Assembly (NCBI GenBank): GCA_037039925.1
Contig: JAXRKP010001271.1
Location: 42,501-106,500, forward strand
Direction: 5' to 3'
DNA length: 64,000 nt
Source of the DNA: Doris montereyensis
Lineage: Eukaryota; Mollusca; Gastropoda; Nudibranchia; Dorididae
This document shows, one piece after another, positions 1 through 12,200 of this stretch; the stretch's first letter is position 1, and every line of letters starts with the position of its first letter. The notes under the pieces were generated by a model. That model did no database searches, was not told the DNA's origin, and saw nothing but the letters and a program-made list of their open reading frames with translations. A program made the translations under genes and the position numbers.

Positions 1-844
1 TTAAACCATTATGGGGTAAAATTTAAAATATTATCGAAAAGTCACACAATGACGCTTATTTTCTTATGGGCAAATGATAGACGTAAAATGAAACGATTAC
101 AGTGTAGGTTAGATGTTCCAAGTAAATCGTCTGCAAGAAAATAACAAAATGTTATGACCTCTTTGTACCGTACTGTAAACGTAATATCTGTAGTAGAGTT
201 CCATGTAAAGAGATTAGGTTGATATACGGCGGTTCGTTAAGTATGCACACTTGAGAACTGTCCTGAGAAAACGAGCCCAACTGGAGGCATTTTTTTTTCA
301 TATTTAAAGGAAATAGGACATGAACAAACGATAATCGAGATAAATTGTGCCTTAATATAATCAATTATTATATCAATTAGAAAATAAATTTCAATATGGA
401 AAACCAAAAATAACATTAAAATTGTTTGACACAAAGTATAAGATATAAAAAAAGATCTATGTGAGATGAAAATGTTATTTTTACTATAATAATAACAATA
501 TTACATAAATGATTAAGATTTGATGTCAGGCAATGAATGTTTTTTTTACTTGTAGCACTAACCGCAGTGATAATCAATGACAACAACTATAAAATTGAAA
601 ACAAAATCAGAATATAATACATATTTATGAGAAACTATGGATGGTATCGATGTAAGAGATGGGGCTATATATGATTCAATTAAAACTGTTCTGAATGGCA
701 GATGGGGGTTAATCTGTAAAAGTATAATATGGCTTCTTCGTGTTTCTCGATCACTATCGTCCGTGACGTTTTTTGTTCCTACCTTCGCTGGCTAAGTAGA
801 AATAGATATCTGTACAAGGCCTTTCGAAGAATTTGACCTTTGAT

Positions 845-928
845 CCCTCCGCCAATCAGGCGATGATTTGTTTCCGGAAGAGAAGGAGAAGAGTTCAACT
901 TTAGCCTACTGTTGCTGGAGTGGAAAGG
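845..928 (+). promoter_or_regulatory. candidate ABHD6 promoter and 5'UTR exon
   Basis: The sequence shows a CCAAT box (852-856) followed 15 bp later by an ETS-type TTCCGGAAG site (871-879) in a locally GC-richer, CG-containing stretch. A possible splice donor (AAAG then GTAGCC) sits at 927/928. CCAAT and ETS sites are common in TATA-less animal promoters. The first coding exon at 3528 opens with a splice acceptor, so a non-coding first exon must exist upstream. A second candidate small exon with acceptor and donor lies at about 1087-1140. This placement is inferred from motifs only. Confidence 0.25.
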
Positions 929-1489
929 TAGCCGCGGCTATCGCTATCAACTTGTTTACATTTGTTGGACATATCTATGACACGTTTCAAACTTACTGTG
1001 TTTGATAAAAACTGAAGGAATACAATAGCCCTTATCAGTTTGTTGTATAAAGACTAGGAGGACAAACCAATTCATTGTTTATTTCAGAGGAGGGATGATG
1101 CGGGTCAAGAGTCTAAAGGAATTTTTCTTTGCTTATTAAAGGTAAAAAACAACATCGGGTTTAGAGACGTGTGTAGTGCAGTGCATAGGCTACTGTTGTT
1201 GAAGTGTAATGTAAACCTGACTAGCAGTGTGTCGGCTTAACAAGACACGCCCGTCATGTTTATAATTAGTCATGCATTGTAGCACCGCAGTTCATTCATA
1301 GGATCACCGTTCAATATTGATTTGTCACCGGTAGCGTTATTAGATCTAGAGTTATTGCCTGCTTTAGTGAGAATATTTGTTGCTAGATTTCTAGACTAAG
1401 AATAGATCTAGATCGATCTGCTAGAGAGATATCTACACATTTTGGTGTGACCTAGGATATAAAGTAAGTAGCCGATATAATAGATCTAA

Positions 1490-1550
<61 letters not shown>

Positions 1551-2663
1551 GTAATTATACTCTATAGCCTACTATCACTAAGTAGATCGAGATCAATCAA
1601 CATTTAGAATCTTTAAATATATTATAGGTCTTATAATAAATGAGAATATTATATCCTTAGTTAGAAGTTAGTCTATCTAGATCTAGATCTAGGATCTATA
1701 TTCTAGACTTATCTTAAGTAAATCTTTAAAAAATATAATAATATTATTTTAGTTAGAAGTTAAAGTCTATCTCTAGATTGGAGACTGACTCAGTTTCTTG
1801 TTCTTTTCTTCTTGTTTTTTCACTTCAGATATTTTGAGCAAGACCTTTAAATGTTTTGATTTTACTAGATCTAGCTATCTAGATCTCTAAATTAAAACCC
1901 ATCCAGACTTATTTGAGAGCAAAAGCAGGCCATACCTGCAGACTGGCAATTGAACTTTGAACGTGGTCATCCTCATCACAACCCATAAAAAAATTGCTGT
2001 TTTTTCGAGGAGGATCGATACCTCATCATTCTGTTTCAGGTAGATTCGGTTCTACTGTTGCCCAGCCAACTAACTGACTATCTTTTTGGGATGAGTTTGT
2101 TTTTTTAATGGTAGGCTATAAAAATATAATAATAAGACTAATGTTGAATGTACAGCAATTCTTGGATGTCGAAGTAAGCACTTACACGTGCAGTCACATC
2201 TTGATAGTCCGGACTTCAATATTCCTGATGTCTTGATAATCCGAACAGATAAGCTGGGACAGATTTTTCTTCTTTGTTTGTATACGTTAATCCGGAAATT
2301 TATGATTCCAGATCCAAACACCTAATTTTGGAACAAATTACCACAAATATAGAGAGTTTATGCTTCGATAAACCAAACACTCAACTGTTCAAGGTAGTCT
2401 AACCATCTGCGAACAGTTCATCAAAGCCATACGACTCAACTTTTATATCGCCAATTCAGCCATACCATGTAGCAATTTTCTCAGTTGTCTCGGTGTGTCT
2501 ATGTCTGTCTGTTTTTTCTCTCTCTCTTCTTTTTCATCTTAATCTTTGTCTTCTTCTTCATCTTCTTCTTGAGTGGTGTAAATTGTATGTAAGTGAGAAA
2601 CCTGAGGCACAAGTCAGAGAGGGAGAGAAAGAGAGAGAGAGAGTGTGTGTGTGTGTGTGTGTG

Positions 2664-2777
2664 TGTTAAGTGTCTTTCTCAAGTAGTACAACGTTGGACA
2701 TAGCTTTGCTAGGATTCAAACCAGGGACCTCATGATCCCCAGTCACCCAATCTCACAACTCAGCCACCGATGCCACA
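2664..2777 (-). mobile_element. tRNA-derived SINE, family A, partial
   Basis: Read on the minus strand this is a tRNA-like head (variant of GGTGGCNGAGTNGTNAG with a B-box-like GGTTTGAATCC) followed by the sequence that ends near CACTTAACAC. Related copies lie at 22838-23110 (+), 33631-33731 (-), 39258-39385 (-), 46092-46371 (-) and 48676-48948 (-). This copy is truncated, and a GT/AG microsatellite abuts it. Confidence 0.6.
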
Positions 2778-3029
2778 GATAATATTAGATAATAAAAAAT
2801 GCTCTAACAAAAGAAGCTTCACTTTAGTTCAAGCCCTAAATGTTATACCAAGACAAGAACAGGGAACAGCGTTTAGTAATATTACTATTACAGCGAGATG
2901 GTAGGCCTAGTAATGACACGCGACCTTGAAAAAAACCACACTATTATTAATATTATTCATGTAGTAGTAATAAATAGACATATTGTAGTGTAGTTCTCAG
3001 AAAGGCGTATTGAGGGCCGGGAGAGAGAG

Positions 3030-3235
3030 AAACACACACAGACAGAAAGAAAGATGAGAGAGAGAGAGAGAGGAAGAGAGAGAGACACACACACACACAG
3101 ACAGAAAGAAAGAGATGAAGAGAGAGAGAAAGAGAGACACACACACACACACAGACAGAAAGAAAGAGATGATGAAGAGAGAGAGACACACACACACACA
3201 GACAGAAAGAAAGAGATGAAGAGAGAGAGAGGAAG
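3030..3235. repeat. compound GA/CA minisatellite
   Basis: This is about four copies of a block of roughly 50-60 bp made of GACAGAAAGAAAGAGATGA, then a GA run, then a CA run. Overlapping open frames on both strands (Ser/Leu/Cys/Val-rich or Arg/Glu/His-rich) follow from the low complexity and are not genes. Confidence 0.8.
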
Positions 3236-3529
3236 AGGGGTTCTTCTTCTGGACTTTAATCGGTGATTCGATAATCCGGATGTTTCAATAATCCAGACAA
3301 ATTGCTTGGAATGAATGTGTTCGGATTATCGAGTAATTAAGAATTCTCTCCCCAAACCCTGGTTTTGTTTCTAATGGTAGTAAAATAATGTTCATGGAGT
3401 AATTACCAAAGAATTCTATACAGGCAGACTTAAAAATTTAGAGAAAGAAAAGAGAGAGAGAGTTATTGATGTAAATGTAATATAGAATGTTGTTCATGTT
3501 TCTATCGTACTGTATGTTATTTTTCAGTC

Positions 3530-6164
3530 ATGGATTCTATATCAGAATTAGCGGCAATGTCGCTGACTGAGTTTACGCTGCTCAACTCGGCTGCCTTTGC
3601 CGTTGCGACGGTAACGGCTGTGATGAGTCTATACGTCTATTTCATCCAGCCCAGCATGATAATACAAGCTTACTTCAGGTACCGTAAATGTAGAGGCCTT
3701 GCGTTCTAAACCAGATTAATCCCCATTATTTTTTTCCATATATATGTTGTTAGTGAAGCATGATGACATTAAATAATGCTTAAGTCCCATAGGAGCAAAG
3801 ACGAGACAAATACAAGAAATCATAGGGGGGGGGAAATCATGGCCACCATGGGTATTGAACCCGCGACCTCTGCGAGCGTCAGTACCCATCACCTCACCAT
3901 GAAAAGAAAGCGTGCTACCAACCATGCTAACTACACTCCGTTAAGGGTGCTGATGGAGGGGTTGCAGGTTCAATCCACATGGTGGCCAAGATTTTTTCTG
4001 TCTATTCCTAGTATTTGTTCCCATGAGGCTTTAATATTATTTAATGTCATTATTTTTCACTTTCAACACGTCCCTTTAACGCACTGTTTGTCTTAAATAT
4101 TGTTGTATTTAAACTTGTTTACAATCCTAATATTGCATCATTTTATACAATAAATACTTTAAATTTCATGTGCTAGATTACAATACGCTCGAAATTGTTT
4201 AAAATCCAAATTTCATGGGACGAGATTTCTTTTCGGATGAAGCGGTTTTTGGACTGTCAGAAAGGCTATGTCAACGAAAGTGATGGTCGCAAATTTGTGT
4301 CTATAGTGTAGTGTCATGGCCAACACGACACATATAATGGGAAACAACATATTATCGTTGGTGAAACTGCTAAACACACAAGTACGCCTGATGTAATTTG
4401 TCAGGAGAAGCACAAAACGTCATAAACCGTCAAACATATTATATGCTAATGCTTTTCGGAAGAAAATCGAAAATATTTGTTCAGATCACGCGCTTAAAAT
4501 GAGATTTTCTATAGGTTCAAGGTCTCCGATATTTTCAAAAACATGAGGAAAGCATGCATTTGGTTATTGTAAGGACAGATCTCATATATCCCATATATAT
4601 AGTGGACTTGTGTGTTTAGACAGTTTTACCGACGATATGTATGTTTGTGCATGCACTTTATGAACCGTCCTTCATCAACATTACACACACACACACACAC
4701 ACACAGAGGCACATATCTTGTGTCTAGGCACCCACAGAACGTGTATTGCTCCTCTAGTATAATGGTATTACGTGTATTGCTCCTCTAGTATAATGGTATT
4801 ACGTGTATTGCTCCTCTAGTATAATGGTATTACGTGTATTGCTCCTCTAGTATAATGGTATTACGTGTATTGCTCCTCTAGTATAATGGTATCACGTGTA
4901 TTGCTCCTCTAGTATTTATGTATTACGTGTATTGCTCCTCTAGTATAATGGTATTATGTGTATTGCTCCTCTAGTATAATGCTATTACGTGTATTGTAAC
5001 TTTGCAAGAATGCCTATGGGAAGAAGGTGTGTGCTTGCTTTGAAATGTTTTCCCTTGCAGTGTCCAGAAAGCTTTATCCATGTTTGAGTTAGGCTGTTAG
5101 ATCTGAAACCAAAAAAAAAGGGGAACAGGAATTATTTTGGAGTAGAGGCAAATTTTGGATTAAACGAGCATAAAATTTCGGATTACAGAAGGGAAATATG
5201 TTAAGAAAAAAATTGGGGCTTGACAAATCTTTCCTAAGTTTTGAAATTAGGTTTTTCAGACTAAACTTTTTACGAGTGCAGTTGGCTTTCAAAGCTTGTA
5301 TCTAGCTCCTTTTGTAGAAGGCGACTTGGTAGTCCTGAGGCAAGGTATCGGCCTCTCAAAGAAAGGTAGTGGGTAGACTTTTTTTTGTGGTTTCTTTTAA
5401 AACATGTGTGTGCATTTGCTTGTGTTTATTTTGTTTTGCTTGAAACATGTGTTCAATGTGTAATGGTACATTTATTTTTATCCATGTTCATACAGAGTTG
5501 CAGTGAGATGGAGTGGTATGAAAATCAAGTATGTGGAAGATTCAGAAAGCAGATTCCGATATTTTTACGGGGAGAAAGGCCAGCTGGTGAAAGGTCAAAG
5601 CAGTATCTTGCTTCTACACGGATTTTCTGCTGACCATTTCATGTGGGCACCCATTGTTCAGGTAGACATTTGCTGTGTTCAACCAGTATAGCATTTAGAC
5701 TTACTACTCGTACTTACATTGGTGATAGTGATGTCAGTTCTGGAAAAGTTTCTTTTTAATTTCGTTTCTTTAGCTTTTTATTTATTTGTTTACAGTTTGC
5801 TTAGTTTTGTCTAAAGGTTTGAGTAGAAAAGAGCCCAACACATTTAGTACTTTTAGTATACATCTTCAATAAATATTTTTGTAACGTTTCATGCCTATTC
5901 TAGGGTTCGACCCAAAACACAGATAAAGAACTCTAAGATCAGTGGTAGGATGGGGATGAGTAATAATATATATATATGTGTGTGTGTGTGTGTGCGTGTA
6001 CATTTATAGGAAGAAATTTTAGTTGGTTTAAAACAGGGTTTTTTAAATGTACATCAACCTTTTATTTGATTATTTATTATACTACTGTCCTTTGTACATC
6101 ACACTTATTTATCCAAGAAGGATTTTAGATCATTTCAGTAGTGTGCTTCAGTCACAATTACATC

Positions 6165-6223
<59 letters not shown>

Positions 6224-9200
6224 TTTGTTTATACAGCGCCTTATAAGTTAAACCGAAGTCTCAAGAGAAACTTTAGATAAAAATGCCAAAAACAAATTCC
6301 CAGTTTCGAACGGCTAAAAATGTGATGTGTTTCCATCACACCACTTTCACTTTCATGCTTTTCTGAAAGCATGATTTCTTTGTTATTCCTTAGGATTATC
6401 TCCCTGTCAGATTTTTCCACGAAAGTGGACATGAGCACACCATTGAAATGAACCCTTTGATTTTTGTATTTAAGACTTTTTCAAGTTGAGTGTTGGAAAT
6501 ATTTTGGAAACCAATTTTTTGCAAATGTGTGTTAAATAGATATTTTTGTTGTTGTGAAAATGGGATTATCTTTGTTATTTTAATCTTTTCAGAGCATTCC
6601 TTCATTGATAGAAAGCCCGAAATCACCTCAGTTGTGAATGTTGGTAAAATCAAATAAAGCTATCTCTCTCTCTCTGTGTCTCTTCTAGCATATTCCTGCA
6701 GCGGTTCACGTGCTTGCCTTAGACTTACCAGGCCATGGGTTTTCCACAGACTTTGAAGAGCAGGATGAAAACATAGGTTTTAAAGGCCAGTTGAAACACA
6801 TCAGAAAGGTATGTCGAAAACGGAATATTAATGTTTGGTTAGTGAGAGAAAGGATGTCTTTTGATTGGTCATCAACGAATCTCAGAACCATATGTTTATC
6901 TTTATCTGATAAGACGTGAAAAAGAAATGTCATAGGTTGAAATTGTGAAAGAGATCATTTTTATATAATAATAATAATAAATAGAAAGAAGAAATAGCTG
7001 TTGTTTTGAAAGCACCTTTTCTTGTGTCATATTTGGTAACCTCGTGCAAATACCTGATTTTTCTTCTTTAAATGCCATTTTGAATTTTAGCTAATTTATA
7101 ATCAGGCAGTCAACTCTGGTTTTTTTTCGCAACTCCGTTAAATGAAATTGCTCCTTAATCCCAACTATTCCTGAAAAATGAAATTTATTCTAATTAAAAG
7201 TCATTAGTTAATCGTAACCCACTTTGGATAATCCCAACCCTGGCGACACTTTGCCCCAGATTTTTGGGCGGCCTTTTTCTGATTTCACACTTTGCTAAAC
7301 AATGACATCTTGTTGTCTACTTTGTTGTTATTACCTGACAACTGTAACCATGCAATAGTGTGCCACTGATTGTAGGTCTAGCAGACAGTGAAAGGTGTGA
7401 CCGACCTTGGATAGAGACAAATCAGCTGCGGCTGGTGGGTAGACAGAGATAGCCCATGTTATTATACAGTTCAATCATTAAGCCCCACCCCTAATACCCC
7501 CCCCTCCAGGAATGACCACACGCGTTGTCCAAACAGTCGGGGAAACTTAGAGGTCAATGTTATTGTTATCTATGCGGGGGAAAAAATGAAATATTGTGCG
7601 CAACAGGTAGTGAAACGGCCTTAAATTACTGGGCCCACGGCAAAATCCTGTCTATCGCAACATTGCATAATGCTAACAATTCTAGACTCGGTCATGTTGC
7701 CATTGACCAAAGTCGGGTGTAAAAAATTTTATCCTCTGCATTTTGTGAAATCAAGTGTAACTAGTGCAAGATCTACATTTTTATTTTTGTTTTTTACACC
7801 AGTCTTTCTTTAACCTTATAAAGGTTATTGAAAACGTAACACTTACCAATTGAAAAGATCGTTTCAATAATGTGCTCAAGTCACAATTACGTCATTTAGA
7901 GAAAAGGACAAAAACCATGGACATTGGCACTGTTGGCTTCGGGAATTCCAAGTTTCAAACGGCTGAAAACGTGATGTATTTTCATCAAATCATTTTCACA
8001 CTTTTCAGGGAGCAGGATTTCTTTTTATCTCTTGTCTCATTTTTAACGAAAATGGACATAGGCACACTATTGAAATGAAGGCACACTATTGACATGAAGA
8101 CACACTATTGAAATGATCCCTTCAATTGTCACATCTTTTCTCTTCCACAGTTTCTTGAGCTTTTGAAATTTGACTGTCAGCCGTTGCACGTGGTAGGTGT
8201 GTCCATGGGGGAGCTCTGTCCGGCCTTTTTTGCCGTGGAACATCCAGAACTTGTTAGCGCTGTCAGCTTGACTTGCCCCTCAAGTGAGAGTCAGCTTGAC
8301 TTGCCCCTCAAGTGAGTAGTCAGCTTGACTTGCCCCTCAGTGAGTAGTCAGCTTGACTTGCCCCTCAAGTGAGTAGTCAGCTTGACTTGCCCTCAAGTGA
8401 GTAGTCAGCTTGACTTGCCCCTCAAGTGAGTAGTCAGCTTGACACCCCCCTCAAGTGAGTAGTCAGCTTGACTTGCCCTCAAGTGAGTAGTCAGCTTGAC
8501 TTGCCCCTCAAGTGAGTACTACATTGTTGGCTCAGGTGGAAAGGGTCATAGTGATAGCTACCTTTTCTATCCAAATTTTCAATATGATCAGAGTGACTGG
8601 ATAACGGTTTTATACATTTTTATGGTGCCTGAGGCGTTGTAGCTGAAGCGTAGAGTTGTGAGCTTGTAATCACGATGACACTGCTTCCAAGCCCATGGCT
8701 GGCACAGGTGACGTTTTTTTCTTCACAACGTTGTACCTTTAGGACAGGTACTTTTGATTGATTACTCAGCTTTAGGTAGAGAAAGTTCTTGTCAAGTGTG
8801 TTTGTACAAAAAGTCTAACAGGCTTGTGTACTGTATGCTCCCCCTGGGAGTTGAGAAGGACTTTGAATGAAACAGCCTGCTGGGGGATAAAAGATGTACA
8901 GTTGGTGAGCCTGCCTTGCACTTGTGTGGGGATGGGCTATAAATACCTTGAGGCTATCTGTAAGTGTAAGTGAATGTGTCATGGATAAGGTTTGTAGTTA
9001 TCTTCTTCTTTTGTCTTTTCACAAGTATAGATAATAAAAAAATATGATGCATTGACTTCAGTTATTATTTTTCTATGAATCGTACAAGTGAAATATATTT
9101 GGACATTGTTATTATTAAACACTTTTAAAAAAAAACTTTATGAGTTGACATATATATATAAAATTTATAACAACATTTATTGAAAAATCGTAATTGCAGG

Positions 9201-12200
9201 AATTAATTTAAAAAGTGATAATTGCAGTTATATAAATTTGAAATGTATAATTGCAGTTATATAAATTTGAAATGTATAATTGCAGTTATATAAATTTGAA
9301 ATGTATAATTGCAGTGAAGACTCCCAAAGAGAGCCGCATTATACTTGAAAATAAGACTGTACTGGCAGATGGAGGGGAGCTAACTTTGGACAATTGCCCG
9401 ATCCTGCCTCAGACCGCTCAGAGATTGCAAGAAATGTTGAATATATGTCACTACTTCTCAGTCAGCTACCCTCGGCAAGTGAGTTTCTAGCTTTGTTTTG
9501 TTGTTGTTATGATTGCATTGGGGGGGGGGGGGGTTGGGGTGGTGCGGGATGTTTTCCAGATGAGAGAGAGGAAAAAATATTGTTTTTATCACCATGCAGG
9601 TAAATTTTATCAGATTTTCCAACCATTTAAAAAATTCATGATAGCAATCATTGGCTACGAATGACGTACTTGATTTGTCTTTCATATCCCTGTTGGTCAA
9701 TATTCATGGGAACAAGACATAATATGTGAAAATTTTCCAAATAAGGTAAAACATTCTATACATAGATACTCATGCTTACTTTTTAGGATTCGTGTAGTTG
9801 TCACTAGATCTGTTTGCAAAATCCTCGATTGTCGTCTTAAGTTTCCTGTGATATTTAAAGATTAATAAGCCGGATACATAGAAGAATAAAGAGGTTTTGT
9901 TTTTTTATCAAATGTTAAAGAAAAGCATTTGTTTTGTTTTCCAAGACAACCGATGCTTACTTCTAATGTAAACTTAACATTTCTATTTTTCCTCACACAA
10001 GAATTTCTAACTTTTCAGATTCTCAAAGGAGCTGTAGATCTGAGAGTCAAGAAGAACAATTTCTTTCTTCGATGTAAGTACTTAGATAAAATTATTTGGG
10101 TTTTTTGTTTGTTCTGCTCAGTAATCATGCTATGCGTTTTCATTTGAATTTGAATCAGGATTGGTGTCGGTATGTGGGTGATAATCTGATATGTAAGGGA
10201 TTTTATGCAATGAGATTTTGTATGATGACTCAATGACTGTAACAAGTTAATAATATATTTGATAAAGACAATGGATTTTATCCTTTAATAATGGAAGATA
10301 GCAGAGGAAAAGCAATTCTGTAGTTGCGAAAACATGGCTTTTGTATTATTCTCTTCATGCCATAGAGAACTGTACTTGTAGTTTGGCCATATAAGATTTT
10401 GCATTTTTTTTATAAATTTCACTATAGTCATAATGAAGTATTAGGGTAAATCCCTATAGAAAAACTATATATTATTATATATTATCTATTTATGGTACAG
10501 AGATGAGACAATGAGGCTTTCAAACTTTAGAATGTGGTATTGCCAGTGTTATATTTTTAAAATGTCTATCTTTGTTATTCTCCTGTATTTTTTTTTATAA
10601 ACGGCTTCAATGTCTTGTAGTAACCTTATTATTATATTTGCCTTACTTTTGTTAAATGTAAAAAAAAAGAAGAAATTTTCACATTTTTGCAGGTTTTTTT
10701 TCATTATGCTAGTGTTTCCTTCCTGTAGTCTTTTTATTTAAAAAATCTTAGTGTAAATATCTCATTTTATTTGCCTTACTTTTGTCAAATGAAACATTCT
10801 CATGTTGATGCCAATGTAGTTAAACCCTCTCCTCTCCCCCCCCACTGCATATAGTGGAGCAAAATTCAAGTAGTTCAAGTGGGCGGTTGGCAGGTGCTGC
10901 TGGTAGGTCCTACTTCTTTTTCTTTCCTCCTCTCTTTCATTTATCTGTTATCTCGCTATTTTCTTTTAATTCAACCTGAGATCACACTGCATATAGTGGA
11001 CTGGGGCAAAATTCAATGAACCGAAGGTTTAATTCCAAACAGCTACGACATGTCACATTTATTTGCCTCACTGGTCACATCAACAGTACTGAAAGACATC
11101 ACAGGCCCTGATTCTCAAGTCATTCTGGAAGAGAACTGCAGTAAAATTGCGTGTCCCACCCAAGTGATTTGGGGCAGAGAAGACTGGGTACGTACAGTGT
11201 AGCTTCCTTATCCTTTGGTTTTTTTATTTTTGACCTTTGATACTCTGTCGTAGCTTTCACACGTCCAAACTTCCTTTCTTTATTTTTCTCCTGTTTTCAA
11301 GATCTTTTAAAATTGTCAACTACTGTACCATAGGGTATGGAGGGGGAGGGGAGATGCTTTTACGCTGTTGTTGAAATTGTCAACTCAAATCTAAGAGTTT
11401 AACTCATAGACAAAAAATGAAAAGAAAACATACAAAATTTTTTAAACCATCGCACAGGTGCGATCACGCTACAAACATCTCTATAAATAAAGTGCCTTTA
11501 AATAAAGTGTCAAACAATTGTCATGGAAAGGGAGTCAAACATCTCTATAAATGTCAAAATAGAAAGGAAGTCGATCATAGCATTGCCGGTCAAACATTCA
11601 TAACTGTAGAAAGATTACGTATATCTCTATTAAAGTCGGAAAGGATCATCTTCTAGGGATTATTATTATTCTTTCATTTCATAAATCAAAATAGAAACGA
11701 GTTCTCTAGCGTGAACGGTAGATTTTATATGATCAAACATTTTTTTTATCTGCTTTCGACTAAATCCGTTTTTTTGCAAACATAGTCAAAATACAACTAC
11801 TACCACTAGTACCACAAACAGATTTACAAGTCAGAAACAGCATAGACAAACATCTCTATTGTTGATCATCTTTATAAAGTCAAAGTGGAAAGGAAGTCAA
11901 ACATCTCTATCATTTTCAAACATCTCGTTGTTTCATTTGTTTACTGATGGAAGTAGTGTATTGTCTGAATATAAATGTCTCCACCCTATAAAAAGAAAGT
12001 GGAAGGAAGTCAAACATCTCAGCTTCTCAATTTCACCCTTTTACTCATCCCCACTCAGACAAACTAATGACACATAGCAAAATTATTTCTATTGGTGTCA
12101 AAATAGAAAGGAAGTTATAAAGTTAGATCTCTTATAGAAAGGAAGTCAAACACTGTGTTTAAATAAAAAATGAAAAGAAAATAATAACAAATAAAGTCAA

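Larger units (their letters stand above)
1..3500. other. upstream non-coding region of ABHD6
   Basis: I see no convincing coding exon here. The stretch is AT-rich, with a (TA)n tract around 1490-1545 and a dense cluster of AGATCT/TCTAGA palindromes from about 1320 to 1900. A partial minus-strand tRNA-SINE lies at about 2664-2777, after an AG/GT microsatellite (2620-2666). A GAGA/CACA compound repeat follows at 3030-3235. Any 5' untranslated exon of the lipase gene should lie in this interval. The short open frames in it look like chance. Confidence 0.6.

Noticed and set aside
3776..4096. 106-codon frame in the first ABHD6 intron
   Set aside because: It runs through the paired family D SINEs.
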